Assembly (NCBI GenBank): GCA_019136325.1
Contig: JAGVUJ010000217.1
Coordinates: 1-14,757 of the forward strand
Direction of reading: 5' to 3'
Source of the DNA: Deltaproteobacteria bacterium
Lineage (GTDB): Bacteria; Desulfobacterota; Syntrophia; Syntrophales; Smithellaceae
DNA: 14,757 bases
The notes beneath the pieces were generated by a model that saw only the letters and a program-made list of their open reading frames with translations, made no database searches and was not told the origin of the DNA. The translations under genes were made by a program, and so were the position numbers. Of this stretch, positions 1 through 6,897 are shown piece by piece. Positions within the stretch are counted from its first letter, which is position 1. Every line of letters begins with the position of its first letter.

Positions 1-37
1 GGCAACGCCGCCTTTGACGTTTTCCAATGGACCTGAA

Positions 38-113
38 GGGCCCTTAGCTCAACTGGCAGAGCAAATGACTCTTAATCATTAGGTTGTCGGTTCGATTCCG
101 ACAGGGCTCACCA
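38..113 (+). tRNA. tRNA-Lys (anticodon CUU)
   Basis: A complete cloverleaf can be folded by eye. The 7-bp acceptor stem GGGCCCT/AGGGCTC has one G-T pair, the D stem is GCTC/GAGC, the anticodon stem AATGA/TCATT encloses the loop CTCTTAA, and the T arm has the loop TTCGATT. The anticodon CTT at 71-73 reads the Lys codon AAG. The 3' CCA (111-113) is encoded in the DNA. The gene is 76 nt long including CCA and is followed directly by a terminator, so it is the last gene of its transcript. Confidence 0.96.
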
Positions 114-120
114 AAATATA

Positions 121-156
121 AAGCCGTTTCGAATAGTTATCGAGACGGCTTTTTTT
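121..156 (+). terminator. Rho-independent terminator of the tRNA-Lys transcript
   Basis: A 12-bp stem (121-132 with 140-151, one G-T pair) closes a 7-nt loop. The descending arm runs into a run of T up to 156. It sits 7 nt after the tRNA CCA end and separates the tRNA from the sugar-related genes downstream. Confidence 0.9.
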
Positions 157-259
157 ATTGATTGCATTGCAATATAAGAACGATGCTCTCTGCGCATTGG
201 TTTTTTAACAACGCGTCACCTTCGTCTTTTTGCATTCCGCAGTTTCACTAATTTCAATT

Positions 260-296
260 TTATGTTAGGTCAACCCCTGTAATTGTTGAAACATAA
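260..296 (+). other. Inverted repeat in the leader of the first glycosyltransferase gene
   Basis: TTATGTT (260-266) pairs with AACATAA (290-296), and inside it TCAAC (270-274) pairs with GTTGA (285-289). The left arm carries a 3-nt bulge and the loop is 10 nt. It ends 30 nt before the TTG start at 327. It could be an mRNA hairpin or an operator; nothing in the sequence tells which. The rest of 157-326 shows no gene and no convincing promoter. Confidence 0.35.
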
Positions 297-326
297 CTGA
301 TTTGTGACTGAACGGAGAAATTTTTC

Positions 327-1304
327 TTGACCAGGGTTCCAGTAGTCTTCATTTGCGACCGCCATTACGTTATCCCGACGACGGTGGCGATCACCTCACT
401 GATTGAGCATAGAAATCCTCAAACGCGTTATGATATTTATGTCATTGCCGCTGAATTATCGGAAACGGAAATAAATAAGTTCTATGAATTTAGAGCAAAT
501 CAGGCCGACATTCACATTATAAACGTTTCTTTAAAAAAATTTGAAGGCATACGCAAATCATTCTACATTACACCTGCGGCCTGCTTGAAATTTGACTTGC
601 CGAATTTGATTCCTCAATACGAAAAAGTATTATATCTGGATGGAGATATTCTCATCCAAAAAGATTTAAGCGATCTTTTTGCAATAAACATTGATGATGC
701 TTATGCGGGCGTTGTGAAAGATATTGTGCTGACGGATAATGATCTTCATATTAAAAATTATTTTAATTCCGGAATCATGCTCTTGAATCTTAAACTGCTC
801 CGGGAGAGTAATATGTCGGCGGCGTTGTTGCATCTGCGCAAATCGTCAACGGGCTTTACCTATATGGATCAGGACTGTTTCAATCTTTTATTCGAAAAAA
901 AAGTTCAATTTTTGCCGGTGACGTATAATTGTTTTTACGGTTTTTTCCTGCGATTCAGGAATAAATATACGCTCGATTACATCAACCAGGTTTTTGGAAC
1001 AGCTTATGCGTCCTATGATGAAATGAAAAAAGATTCTCATATCGTTCACTTGATCGGCTGGGATAAACCCTGGCTGTATTTCGACAGCGCTCTGGCCCGT
1101 GAATGGGATGATTATTTTCAAAGATCGCCTTTTAAACATCATCGACTGAAACGAAAGTCCATGAAGCTGCAGGATTTTATAGAGGCTCGTGATGTTTTAA
1201 ACATCCCATACTATTTCTTCCGGTTCTGGCGCGGCAAAGGATTTAAATTTGCCGTCGGCAAAGCGAAAGAGTATTTTGTCCATAAAGAACGGGTTCAGCC
1301 GTGA
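327..1304 (+). CDS. Glycosyltransferase family 8 (LgtC/RfaI-like), copy 1
   Basis: Predicted retaining sugar transferase (GT-A fold, family 8) that moves a hexose from a nucleotide sugar onto a lipopolysaccharide or other surface-glycan acceptor on the cytoplasmic side. Visible motifs: an N-terminal nucleotide-binding strand (VPVVFICDRHYV, residues 4-15), the metal-binding DGD at 105-107 within a VLYLDGD context, the NYFNSGIMLLNL acceptor-site segment at 144-155, and the C-terminal HxxGxxKPW metal/diphosphate motif at 241-249. The last 60 residues are rich in Lys, Arg and aromatic residues, as in LgtC-type enzymes that sit on the membrane. Length (325 aa) is normal. The start is TTG: an SD-like GGAG at 314-317 lies 9 nt upstream, and the first in-frame Met is only at about residue 151, past the catalytic DGD. 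The next gene is a paralogue aligning without gaps through the catalytic region. Donor and acceptor sugars cannot be read from sequence. Confidence 0.9.
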   Translation: MTRVPVVFICDRHYVIPTTVAITSLIEHRNPQTRYDIYVIAAELSETEINKFYEFRANQADIHIINVSLKKFEGIRKSFYITPAACLKFDLPNLIPQYEKVLYLDGDILIQKDLSDLFAINIDDAYAGVVKDIVLTDNDLHIKNYFNSGIMLLNLKLLRESNMSAALLHLRKSSTGFTYMDQDCFNLLFEKKVQFLPVTYNCFYGFFLRFRNKYTLDYINQVFGTAYASYDEMKKDSHIVHLIGWDKPWLYFDSALAREWDDYFQRSPFKHHRLKRKSMKLQDFIEARDVLNIPYYFFRFWRGKGFKFAVGKAKEYFVHKERVQP

Positions 1305-1369
1305 CGGCGGAGGAAAAGCGGATTTGTGTTTATCGTCAGATGAAGTTTCCGCGCGCCGCAATGTTCATG

Positions 1370-1398
1370 TTGACATTTACACAACCTTTCAATAGGAC
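1370..1398 (+). promoter_or_regulatory. Possible sigma70-like promoter upstream of the second glycosyltransferase
   Basis: A perfect -35 box TTGACA (1370-1375) is followed after 17 nt by TAGGAC (1393-1398), a weak -10 with three of six matches. It lies in the 187-nt gap between the two glycosyltransferase genes. The gap could allow separate transcription of the second gene. The weak -10 keeps confidence low. Confidence 0.3.
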
Positions 1399-1491
1399 AC
1401 GTCACAAGAAACTGAATACCGGCTTCAATCCAGGGTGCCGGGTGAACATCAGGTTTGGGCAGTGTTGATTAGCTGAGATGAGGATATTGGT

Positions 1492-2454
1492 TTGAGAAGG
1501 GTTCCAGTAGTATTCATTTGCGACCGTCATTACGTCGTCCCGACGGCTGTGGCGATCACGTCTCTGATTTGCAATAAAGATCCGGACACGCACTATGTTG
1601 TTTATATCGTCACCGCCGGTTTGCCGGAGGAAGACGTAACCCGGTTTTATGAGTTCAGAAATACCGGCATCGATATTCATATCCTTACGGCATCCGTCGA
1701 AAAATTTAAAGATTTGCAGGACCACCCCCACGTAACCATCGCGACGTATCTGAAATTTGATTTAGCCGAATTGATTTCCGGTGAGGAAAAGGTCCTGTAT
1801 CTGGATGGCGATGTTATTATTCAAAAAGATTTAAACGATTTATTTGAAATCAATACTGAGCAGTACTATGCGGCTGCCGTCAAAGATTTACCGTTAAAAG
1901 ATAATTCTCTTAATATTAAGGATTATTTCAATTCCGGCGTCATGTTGCTTAATCTCAGACGGATGCGGGAAGATCATCTATCGACCGCATTGTTGAATAT
2001 AGCCAGGTCGGACTACAGGCTGACGTATCAGGACCAGGATTGTTTTAATATCTGCTTTGAAAAGAAAGTGAAATTGCTGCCGGTCATCTATAATAATTTT
2101 TACGGATTATTTATGCAGCAGCAAAAGCAATATTCCATAGATTGCATTAATAAATATTTTGGAACACAGTACGCTTCCTACGAGGACATAAAGGGAAAAT
2201 CATACATTCTGCACTTGGTGGGCTACGATAAACCCTGGATTTATTCGTATAATCTTTTGACCCGTGAATGGGATGACTATTTTAAAAAGTCCCCTTTTAA
2301 ATTTCGTAGGCTGAAAAGGAAAACGATCAAATTAAAGGGATATGTTCTTGCCACTTTATCGTACCTTTTTTACAAGTACTGGCATAACAATGGATTTAAA
2401 TTCTTTCTGCAGCAATTGCGAAAACGTATAGGGGGAAGGACGGCGCCGCAATAA
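1492..2454 (+). CDS. Glycosyltransferase family 8 (LgtC/RfaI-like), copy 2
   Basis: Tandem paralogue of the preceding gene with the same predicted activity: nucleotide-sugar transfer onto a surface glycan. The catalytic landmarks fall at identical residue numbers: VPVVFICDRHYV at 4-15, DGD at 105-107, DYFNSGVMLLNL at 144-155, and HLVGYDKPW at 241-249. The copies align without gaps from residue 1 to about 250 and are also close at the DNA level over their first 80 nt, so the pair arose by duplication. They differ most in residues 58-85 and in the C-terminal tail, the parts likely to face acceptor or membrane, which suggests different acceptors (inference). The start is TTG with a GATGAGG ribosome binding site 8 nt upstream; no early in-frame ATG exists. 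It is followed after 38 nt by the BNR-type gene, probably in one transcript. Confidence 0.9.
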   Translation: MRRVPVVFICDRHYVVPTAVAITSLICNKDPDTHYVVYIVTAGLPEEDVTRFYEFRNTGIDIHILTASVEKFKDLQDHPHVTIATYLKFDLAELISGEEKVLYLDGDVIIQKDLNDLFEINTEQYYAAAVKDLPLKDNSLNIKDYFNSGVMLLNLRRMREDHLSTALLNIARSDYRLTYQDQDCFNICFEKKVKLLPVIYNNFYGLFMQQQKQYSIDCINKYFGTQYASYEDIKGKSYILHLVGYDKPWIYSYNLLTREWDDYFKKSPFKFRRLKRKTIKLKGYVLATLSYLFYKYWHNNGFKFFLQQLRKRIGGRTAPQ

Positions 2455-2492
2455 GTCCGTGAACGTTGACCCGTGTCAGGGAGAAATAGCGT

Positions 2493-3875
2493 TTGAAAAA
2501 ATTAAGACATTTTCTTGCGAGTATCGCAGGCCGCAAACCAGCGGAGAAGGACAGCGTGCCTTTGTCTCACGCATCGGCATCCGCTGCCGGGCATGCGACC
2601 GGAAAATTGATTACCTTCAATGACAACGGCGCCTGGTGCTGGTATCAGGATCCGCGAGCCGTTGTCGATAAGGTCAACAATACGATTATTGTCGGCTCGG
2701 TGGCGGCACCGGAAGGTCCGGACGGCAAAAAGCGCCGCGGCAACGTCGAAGCTGCCGTTTACGACATCACGACCGGTGTTTGTAAAGTTGTTGTTCTGCA
2801 CGAGAGGCTTCAGGCCGACGACCACAACGCGCCCGCCTTTTTCATCCGTCCGGACGGCCGGTATCTGGCCGTCTATACAAAGCACAACAGTGAAAAGCGA
2901 GCCTACTGGCGTATTTCCACCCGTCCGCACGATGCCGACAACTGGGAGCCGGAAAAGACGTTCAGCCTGGCCGGACACATCGGTAAAAGCCGCATTACCT
3001 ATTCCAATCTGCACTATCTTTCGGCGGAGAAACGCCTCTATAACTTCCTTCGCGGCATCAATCATGATCCGACGATCATGATTTCAGTGGATGACGGCAA
3101 CACGTTTTCGCATGCCGGCAGGCTTTTCACCGAAGCCTTACGGGGATATTCCAATGCTTACGTAAAATATGCGTCCAACGGTGTCGACCGTATCGACCTG
3201 ATCTGTACCGAACATCATCCGCGGGATTTCAACAACAGCATCTATCACGGTTTTATCCGGGGCGGAAAGCTGTACACCTTGGACGGCAATGTGACCGATG
3301 AAAACGTTTTCAGTGACCGTGGCCGCTCACAAACCAATTTGACCCGCGTGTTTGCTGCCGATAGTCTCTGGAACGGTGAAAAGATGACCCACGCCTGGAC
3401 GACCGATTTGCGGCTGGATCAGGAAGGCCATCCGGTTGCCTTGATCACCTGCCGGGCGAATGATATTCCCGAAAACTCGAATTATGACGATCACCGCTTT
3501 TTCTATGCCCGCTGGGATGGCAGACAGTGGATTGTCCATCAGGTGGCCAAAGCGGGACCTTGCCTGTGGCGAAAGGAGGAGGATTACACAGGGCTGGGAT
3601 CGATCCACCCGCATCATCCCGACACGCTGTATCTTTCCACGCCGATTGACCCGCGGGACGAAGCGCCACTGGCACATCATGAAATCTTCAAAGGCGTGAC
3701 AAAAAACGGCGGTGCATCATGGCAATGGATGCCGGTTACGGAAAATTCCGGCGTCGATAACCTGCGTCCGTACATTCCCGTCTGGGATGCAGAGCATACG
3801 GCCGTCATCTGGTTTTGCGGCAAAATGACCGCCTCGCAACACTACCATACGGCAATGGTGGGCATCATTGAATAG
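2493..3875 (+). CDS. BNR_4-type beta-propeller protein (sialidase/polysaccharide-lyase fold)
   Basis: Resembles the BNR_4 repeat family, a seven-bladed beta-propeller fold that contains uncharacterised sialidase-like proteins and also ulvan lyases of families PL24/PL25. Evidence: the family-typical opening FNDNGAWCWYQDPRAV at 42-57, DDHNAPAF at 109-116 (the conserved His region of the family), an Asp-box SVDDGNTF at 198-205, the HH pair at 241-242 with YHGF at 251-254, and a second Asp-box-like TKNGGASW at 403-410 near the C terminus. Residues 1-37 are low-complexity and I see no convincing signal peptide or membrane segment, so the location is unclear; a purely cytoplasmic lyase would be odd. 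The start is TTG with CAGGGAG about 10 nt upstream, and no ATG occurs before the conserved domain. The gene is visibly GC-richer than the two glycosyltransferases before it. The family call is fairly sure; enzymatic activity and substrate are unknown. Confidence 0.75.
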   Translation: MKKLRHFLASIAGRKPAEKDSVPLSHASASAAGHATGKLITFNDNGAWCWYQDPRAVVDKVNNTIIVGSVAAPEGPDGKKRRGNVEAAVYDITTGVCKVVVLHERLQADDHNAPAFFIRPDGRYLAVYTKHNSEKRAYWRISTRPHDADNWEPEKTFSLAGHIGKSRITYSNLHYLSAEKRLYNFLRGINHDPTIMISVDDGNTFSHAGRLFTEALRGYSNAYVKYASNGVDRIDLICTEHHPRDFNNSIYHGFIRGGKLYTLDGNVTDENVFSDRGRSQTNLTRVFAADSLWNGEKMTHAWTTDLRLDQEGHPVALITCRANDIPENSNYDDHRFFYARWDGRQWIVHQVAKAGPCLWRKEEDYTGLGSIHPHHPDTLYLSTPIDPRDEAPLAHHEIFKGVTKNGGASWQWMPVTENSGVDNLRPYIPVWDAEHTAVIWFCGKMTASQHYHTAMVGIIE

Positions 3876-3879
3876 CCGG

Positions 3880-3922
3880 GGCGTTATTTGCTATAAGAAC
3901 AATTTACCGTAACGCCGTTTTT
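3880..3922 (+). terminator. Possible terminator or attenuator after the BNR gene
   Basis: A perfect 7-bp inverted repeat, GGCGTTA (3880-3886) with TAACGCC (3910-3916), encloses a 23-nt loop and is followed by GTTTTT. It starts 5 nt after the BNR stop codon. The large loop makes it a weak terminator. Its position over the alternative TTG codon at 3921 argues that translation of the next gene begins further downstream. Confidence 0.4.
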
Positions 3923-3953
3923 GAGGATAGGAATTTTAAAGAGGATTAAGGCA

Positions 3954-4583
3954 ATGTTTTCTCTCGCACGATGGACAGTTGCGATGGCAATATTGAAGCC
4001 CTCAACGCTTCATATTGCTTTGATGCGGCGAATGAACAAAATTATTTTAAGCACAGAGCAATTAAAAATCATCTCCGAAACTCTGCGATGCAAGACCCCC
4101 TGTAAAGTATTGATATTCGGTCTGGGCAATGACAGTTTGTTCTGGTCAGGCCTTAACCGGGGCGGCCTCACCGTTTTTATAGAAGATAATCAAGAGTGGT
4201 ATAAAAAGATTACAACGCTTTCCAGCGCGATAAAGGCTTTTCTGGTTCACTACGATACGCAAAGAAAGGACTGGAAGACGTTTCTGCAAAACACTTCTTT
4301 ATTAAATATGACGTTACCCGATGAGATAGAAAAAGAGAAATGGGATGTTATATTAATCGATGGGCCTTCCGGTTGGAAGGATCATGAGCCGGGGAGGATG
4401 AAAAGCATTTTTCTCGCCTCAAGATTAATCGGGAAATCCGGAGATGTGTTTGTCCATGATTGTGACCGGGAAGTGGAAGATGCTTTCAGTAATAAATTTC
4501 TGGGAACGGACAATTTAAAAATGGAAAACAGGGCGCCACAAGGATTTTTAAGACATTACCACATCGCCCATGATCCGGGCTGA
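3954..4583 (+). CDS. GXM/IRX15-like (DUF579-type) polysaccharide methyltransferase
   Basis: Predicted small SAM-dependent methyltransferase of the glucuronoxylan 4-O-methyltransferase-like group, best known from plants, where GXM methylates glucuronic acid side chains of xylan. Motifs, numbered from the ATG: FGLGNDSLFW at 55-64 (SAM-binding loop), FIEDN at 75-79 (acidic residue after strand 2), WDVILIDGPSGW at 130-141, PGRM at 146-149, and VHDCDREVED at 167-176. This order and wording match the plant family's GLGxDS...xxED...IDxPxG...PGRM...HDVxRxVE pattern as I remember it. The length is 209 aa. I chose ATG 3954 because AAAGAGG (3938-3944) lies 9 nt upstream; an in-frame TTG at 3921 would add 11 residues but lies in a terminator-like hairpin. 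In this cluster it may cap or modify uronic acids of a surface glycan (inference). The target sugar is not proven. Confidence 0.75.
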   Translation: MFSLARWTVAMAILKPSTLHIALMRRMNKIILSTEQLKIISETLRCKTPCKVLIFGLGNDSLFWSGLNRGGLTVFIEDNQEWYKKITTLSSAIKAFLVHYDTQRKDWKTFLQNTSLLNMTLPDEIEKEKWDVILIDGPSGWKDHEPGRMKSIFLASRLIGKSGDVFVHDCDREVEDAFSNKFLGTDNLKMENRAPQGFLRHYHIAHDPG

Positions 4584-4671
4584 CAAAAGTATGTTCCATC
4601 TTGATAAAGGAAGGTCGCGGGTCAGGATGAAGGGGCATGCTCCGCAGGACCGCACCCGGCCAATATTTCAT

Positions 4672-4700
4672 TTGACGTAAAAACATTAATTTATTATACA
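4672..4700 (+). promoter_or_regulatory. Candidate sigma70-like promoter of the lipoprotein gene
   Basis: TTGACG (4672-4677) and TATACA (4695-4700) are 17 nt apart, giving five of six and four of six matches to the consensus in an AT-rich setting. Transcription from here would give a leader of roughly 150 nt before the start codon at 4856. Confidence 0.45.
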
Positions 4701-4733
4701 TGAGTTACAGGTTTTTTCGCTAAATTCCGGAGT

Positions 4734-4820
4734 CCCAATCTGAAGTAGCATGAGAGGCTCAAGATTCGCTCAATCGCATCCCGTTCGTCTCTAATGAAAA
4801 TGCGGAAGACCCAATCTGAA
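4734..4820 (+). repeat. Direct repeat CCCAATCTGAA in the lipoprotein leader
   Basis: CCCAATCTGAA occurs exactly at 4734-4744 and again at 4810-4820, 76 nt apart, in the leader between the candidate promoter and the lipoprotein start. No gene or known riboswitch is recognised in 4584-4855. Two 11-nt copies could be a regulator or sRNA pairing site, or trace a small duplication. Confidence 0.5.
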
Positions 4821-4855
4821 TTCAAACAAAAAAAATAAAAATACAGGAGTGGCTT

Positions 4856-6664
4856 ATGAAAAAAATAAAATCGATGGCATACATGTTGTTGATCGTTCTG
4901 CTTGGTCTGTCCTTGAATACGTGCGGCAGCGGAGGCAGTGATACCATTGATGACTATATCGATGATCTTATTGGTCGGTACACCATTTCCGGAACCGTCA
5001 GCGGTGCGGTTGCTGCAAATGTGACGATAAGACTGACGGGCGCCGAGACGGAAAACACAACCACCGCAGCCGACGGAACTTACGAGTTCGACGGTTTGGC
5101 CGACGGAACATACACCGTAACCCCTGTTTTGGCCGGTTACACCTTCACACCGGCCAGCCGGCAAGTTGTTATTGACGGAGCGGACATGACGGCAAGCTTT
5201 GTGGCAGCCTCTTCCAGTGCAACCACGCCCTATGTACAGACCGATCTTCAGGCAACATGGGATGTGCAAATTCTCGAAGCCGGCGACACCAACGGATGGG
5301 GGCGTTACAACGTAACCGTCAGCGCCGCGGGCGGCATCACGTTCAACAATTGCCAGGATTCAACGGGAAGCACCACGTGCCCGGCGGGTCCGATTGTCTG
5401 GACAATTAATCCGAACACCGGCGTCATTACAGAAACCGATAACGGCGTTGCCACAGATGGCCATTATGCGATTACCTTGAATAAAAATTTAATCGCCGGA
5501 ACCATAACGGGCAGTTCGCAATTGTTGATTGCCCAGAAAAGAGTATCCGGCGTGACCTACAGCAACAGCGATTTACAGAGCAAACATTTTGTTATGCATT
5601 CCCTGATGGTGGGCGGCGAAAACAAATGGCTTCATGAAATCGGAAGCACCGATGCCAACCGGGTAGTGACCATTGCCAGTTCAACGGATCCTGACGGTAC
5701 GGATTCTGATGCGGTCGATACAGGAATAACCATTGCTGTCGATGCCAACGGTGTTGTGACGATGAACGGCACCATGTCTTCCTACAGGGGCTTCCTATCG
5801 TACGACAAGAAAACCATCGTGGGCACATTTACCGAAGACGGCGATGCCTATCAATTAATGGTCATTCAGATTACCGACGGCCAGACAGGAAATTCCGTCA
5901 GCAACGTGGCCGGCACGTGGATCGATCACCTTCTGGCAATCGGCGGCGCAGACTTCTGGGCGCATCAGAGCATCGCCATCAACAACTCCGGGGTGATGAC
6001 CTTCAGCAACTGGACGGATAATAATACAGCGGTAACCGGTCCTACTGCTACGGAAACCATCGCCATCGGTTCGACGGGCACGGCAACCATACAGGGGACC
6101 GATTTCCACGGTCAGTTATCCTACGACGGCCAGTTCCTGATCGGAACGCGGACCATTGATTTAGGCGCAGAGGACGCCTATGTGTTCCATGTGAGCATCT
6201 TATCCGCTGCAGGGTCGACTTCTAAAACAACCTACAGCCTGTCGGGCGCCGTCAGCGGTGCGACATTAGCCGATGTCCTCATTACACTTTCGGGAGCAGC
6301 AACAGCCTCCACTACAACGTCTTCCGGCGGCGCATTCAGCTTTACAGGATTGGCGAACGGCAGCTACACGCTGACACCGGCGAAAACCGGTTACACCTTC
6401 ACCCCCTCCAGTCTGCCTGTGACTATCAGCGGCGCCAATGTAACCGGCAGCAACTTCACGTCGACCAGTTTATCCAGCAGTGATCAATGCGACGTATGGG
6501 ATGACTATGTGACCAGCACGTGTTGCACGACTCAGAACAATGTTAAGGTCGTGGGCATTCCGGTGCCGCAGAGTTGCGGATGTCCCGCCGGTACAACAGA
6601 TGTGGGAGACGATACAATAACCGCAGGTGGTCCCTACGATTTGTGCGACTGTAACTGCGATTAA
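4856..6664 (+). CDS. Probable lipoprotein with Ig-like CarboxypepD_reg modules and Cys-rich tail
   Basis: Exported, probably surface or periplasmic protein of 602 aa; function unknown. Residues 1-22 are a signal peptide (KKIK, then a hydrophobic stretch) followed by Cys23. The lipobox LNTC is imperfect because Thr precedes the Cys, but the Gly/Ser-rich run after it is typical of lipoproteins. Module 1 (42-117) and module 5 (460-536) are similar Ig-like 'carboxypeptidase regulatory' domains with SGxVSGA...GYTFTPxS. Between them lie three related beta-rich repeats (about 130-230, 244-340, 352-448) that share W/H...GG...W, a GxxT turn, LSYD and I(V/I)GT. The tail (541-602) holds eight Cys, three in the final CDCNCD. 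The start is ATG with GGAG 6 nt upstream. It stands alone between a candidate promoter and a strong terminator. The repeats suggest carbohydrate or surface binding, but that is inference. Confidence 0.8.
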   Translation: MKKIKSMAYMLLIVLLGLSLNTCGSGGSDTIDDYIDDLIGRYTISGTVSGAVAANVTIRLTGAETENTTTAADGTYEFDGLADGTYTVTPVLAGYTFTPASRQVVIDGADMTASFVAASSSATTPYVQTDLQATWDVQILEAGDTNGWGRYNVTVSAAGGITFNNCQDSTGSTTCPAGPIVWTINPNTGVITETDNGVATDGHYAITLNKNLIAGTITGSSQLLIAQKRVSGVTYSNSDLQSKHFVMHSLMVGGENKWLHEIGSTDANRVVTIASSTDPDGTDSDAVDTGITIAVDANGVVTMNGTMSSYRGFLSYDKKTIVGTFTEDGDAYQLMVIQITDGQTGNSVSNVAGTWIDHLLAIGGADFWAHQSIAINNSGVMTFSNWTDNNTAVTGPTATETIAIGSTGTATIQGTDFHGQLSYDGQFLIGTRTIDLGAEDAYVFHVSILSAAGSTSKTTYSLSGAVSGATLADVLITLSGAATASTTTSSGGAFSFTGLANGSYTLTPAKTGYTFTPSSLPVTISGANVTGSNFTSTSLSSSDQCDVWDDYVTSTCCTTQNNVKVVGIPVPQSCGCPAGTTDVGDDTITAGGPYDLCDCNCD

Positions 6665-6689
6665 CAAAGAACTACATGATCGATTTACA

Positions 6690-6722
6690 AAACCGGGGAT
6701 GCCTGTCATCCCCGGTTTTTTT
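6690..6722 (+). terminator. Rho-independent terminator of the lipoprotein gene
   Basis: A perfect 12-bp GC-rich stem (6690-6701 with 6707-6718) closes a 5-nt loop and is followed by a T run to 6722. It begins 26 nt after the lipoprotein stop and insulates the gene from the regulator downstream. Confidence 0.95.
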
Positions 6723-6897
6723 CTTCCACAAAACGCCCGTTTAAAAATTTCTTGCGCTTACCGGCATAATTCACTATTGATAACCAGAATCCTCTAGCAC
6801 CGCCAAAAAATAAACATTAACCAAACAGAGAGGAAAACCGCCTGCACCCGAAACAATTCAATCCGTCTGTAAGTATTCACCTGGCAAAGGAGGGGAC

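Noticed and set aside
2502..3680. Long ORFs in other frames within the BNR gene
   Set aside because: Their length is explained by the GC-rich codon pattern of the real gene on the + strand; the translations look like low-complexity Arg/Pro/Ser shadows.
3921..3953. TTG start at 3921 for the methyltransferase gene
   Set aside because: The codon lies in the tail of a terminator-like hairpin and lacks a spaced SD, while ATG 3954 has AAAGAGG at 9 nt.
4590..4680. Short ORF after the methyltransferase (about 29 codons)
   Set aside because: No SD and no similarity to anything I recognise; probably chance.
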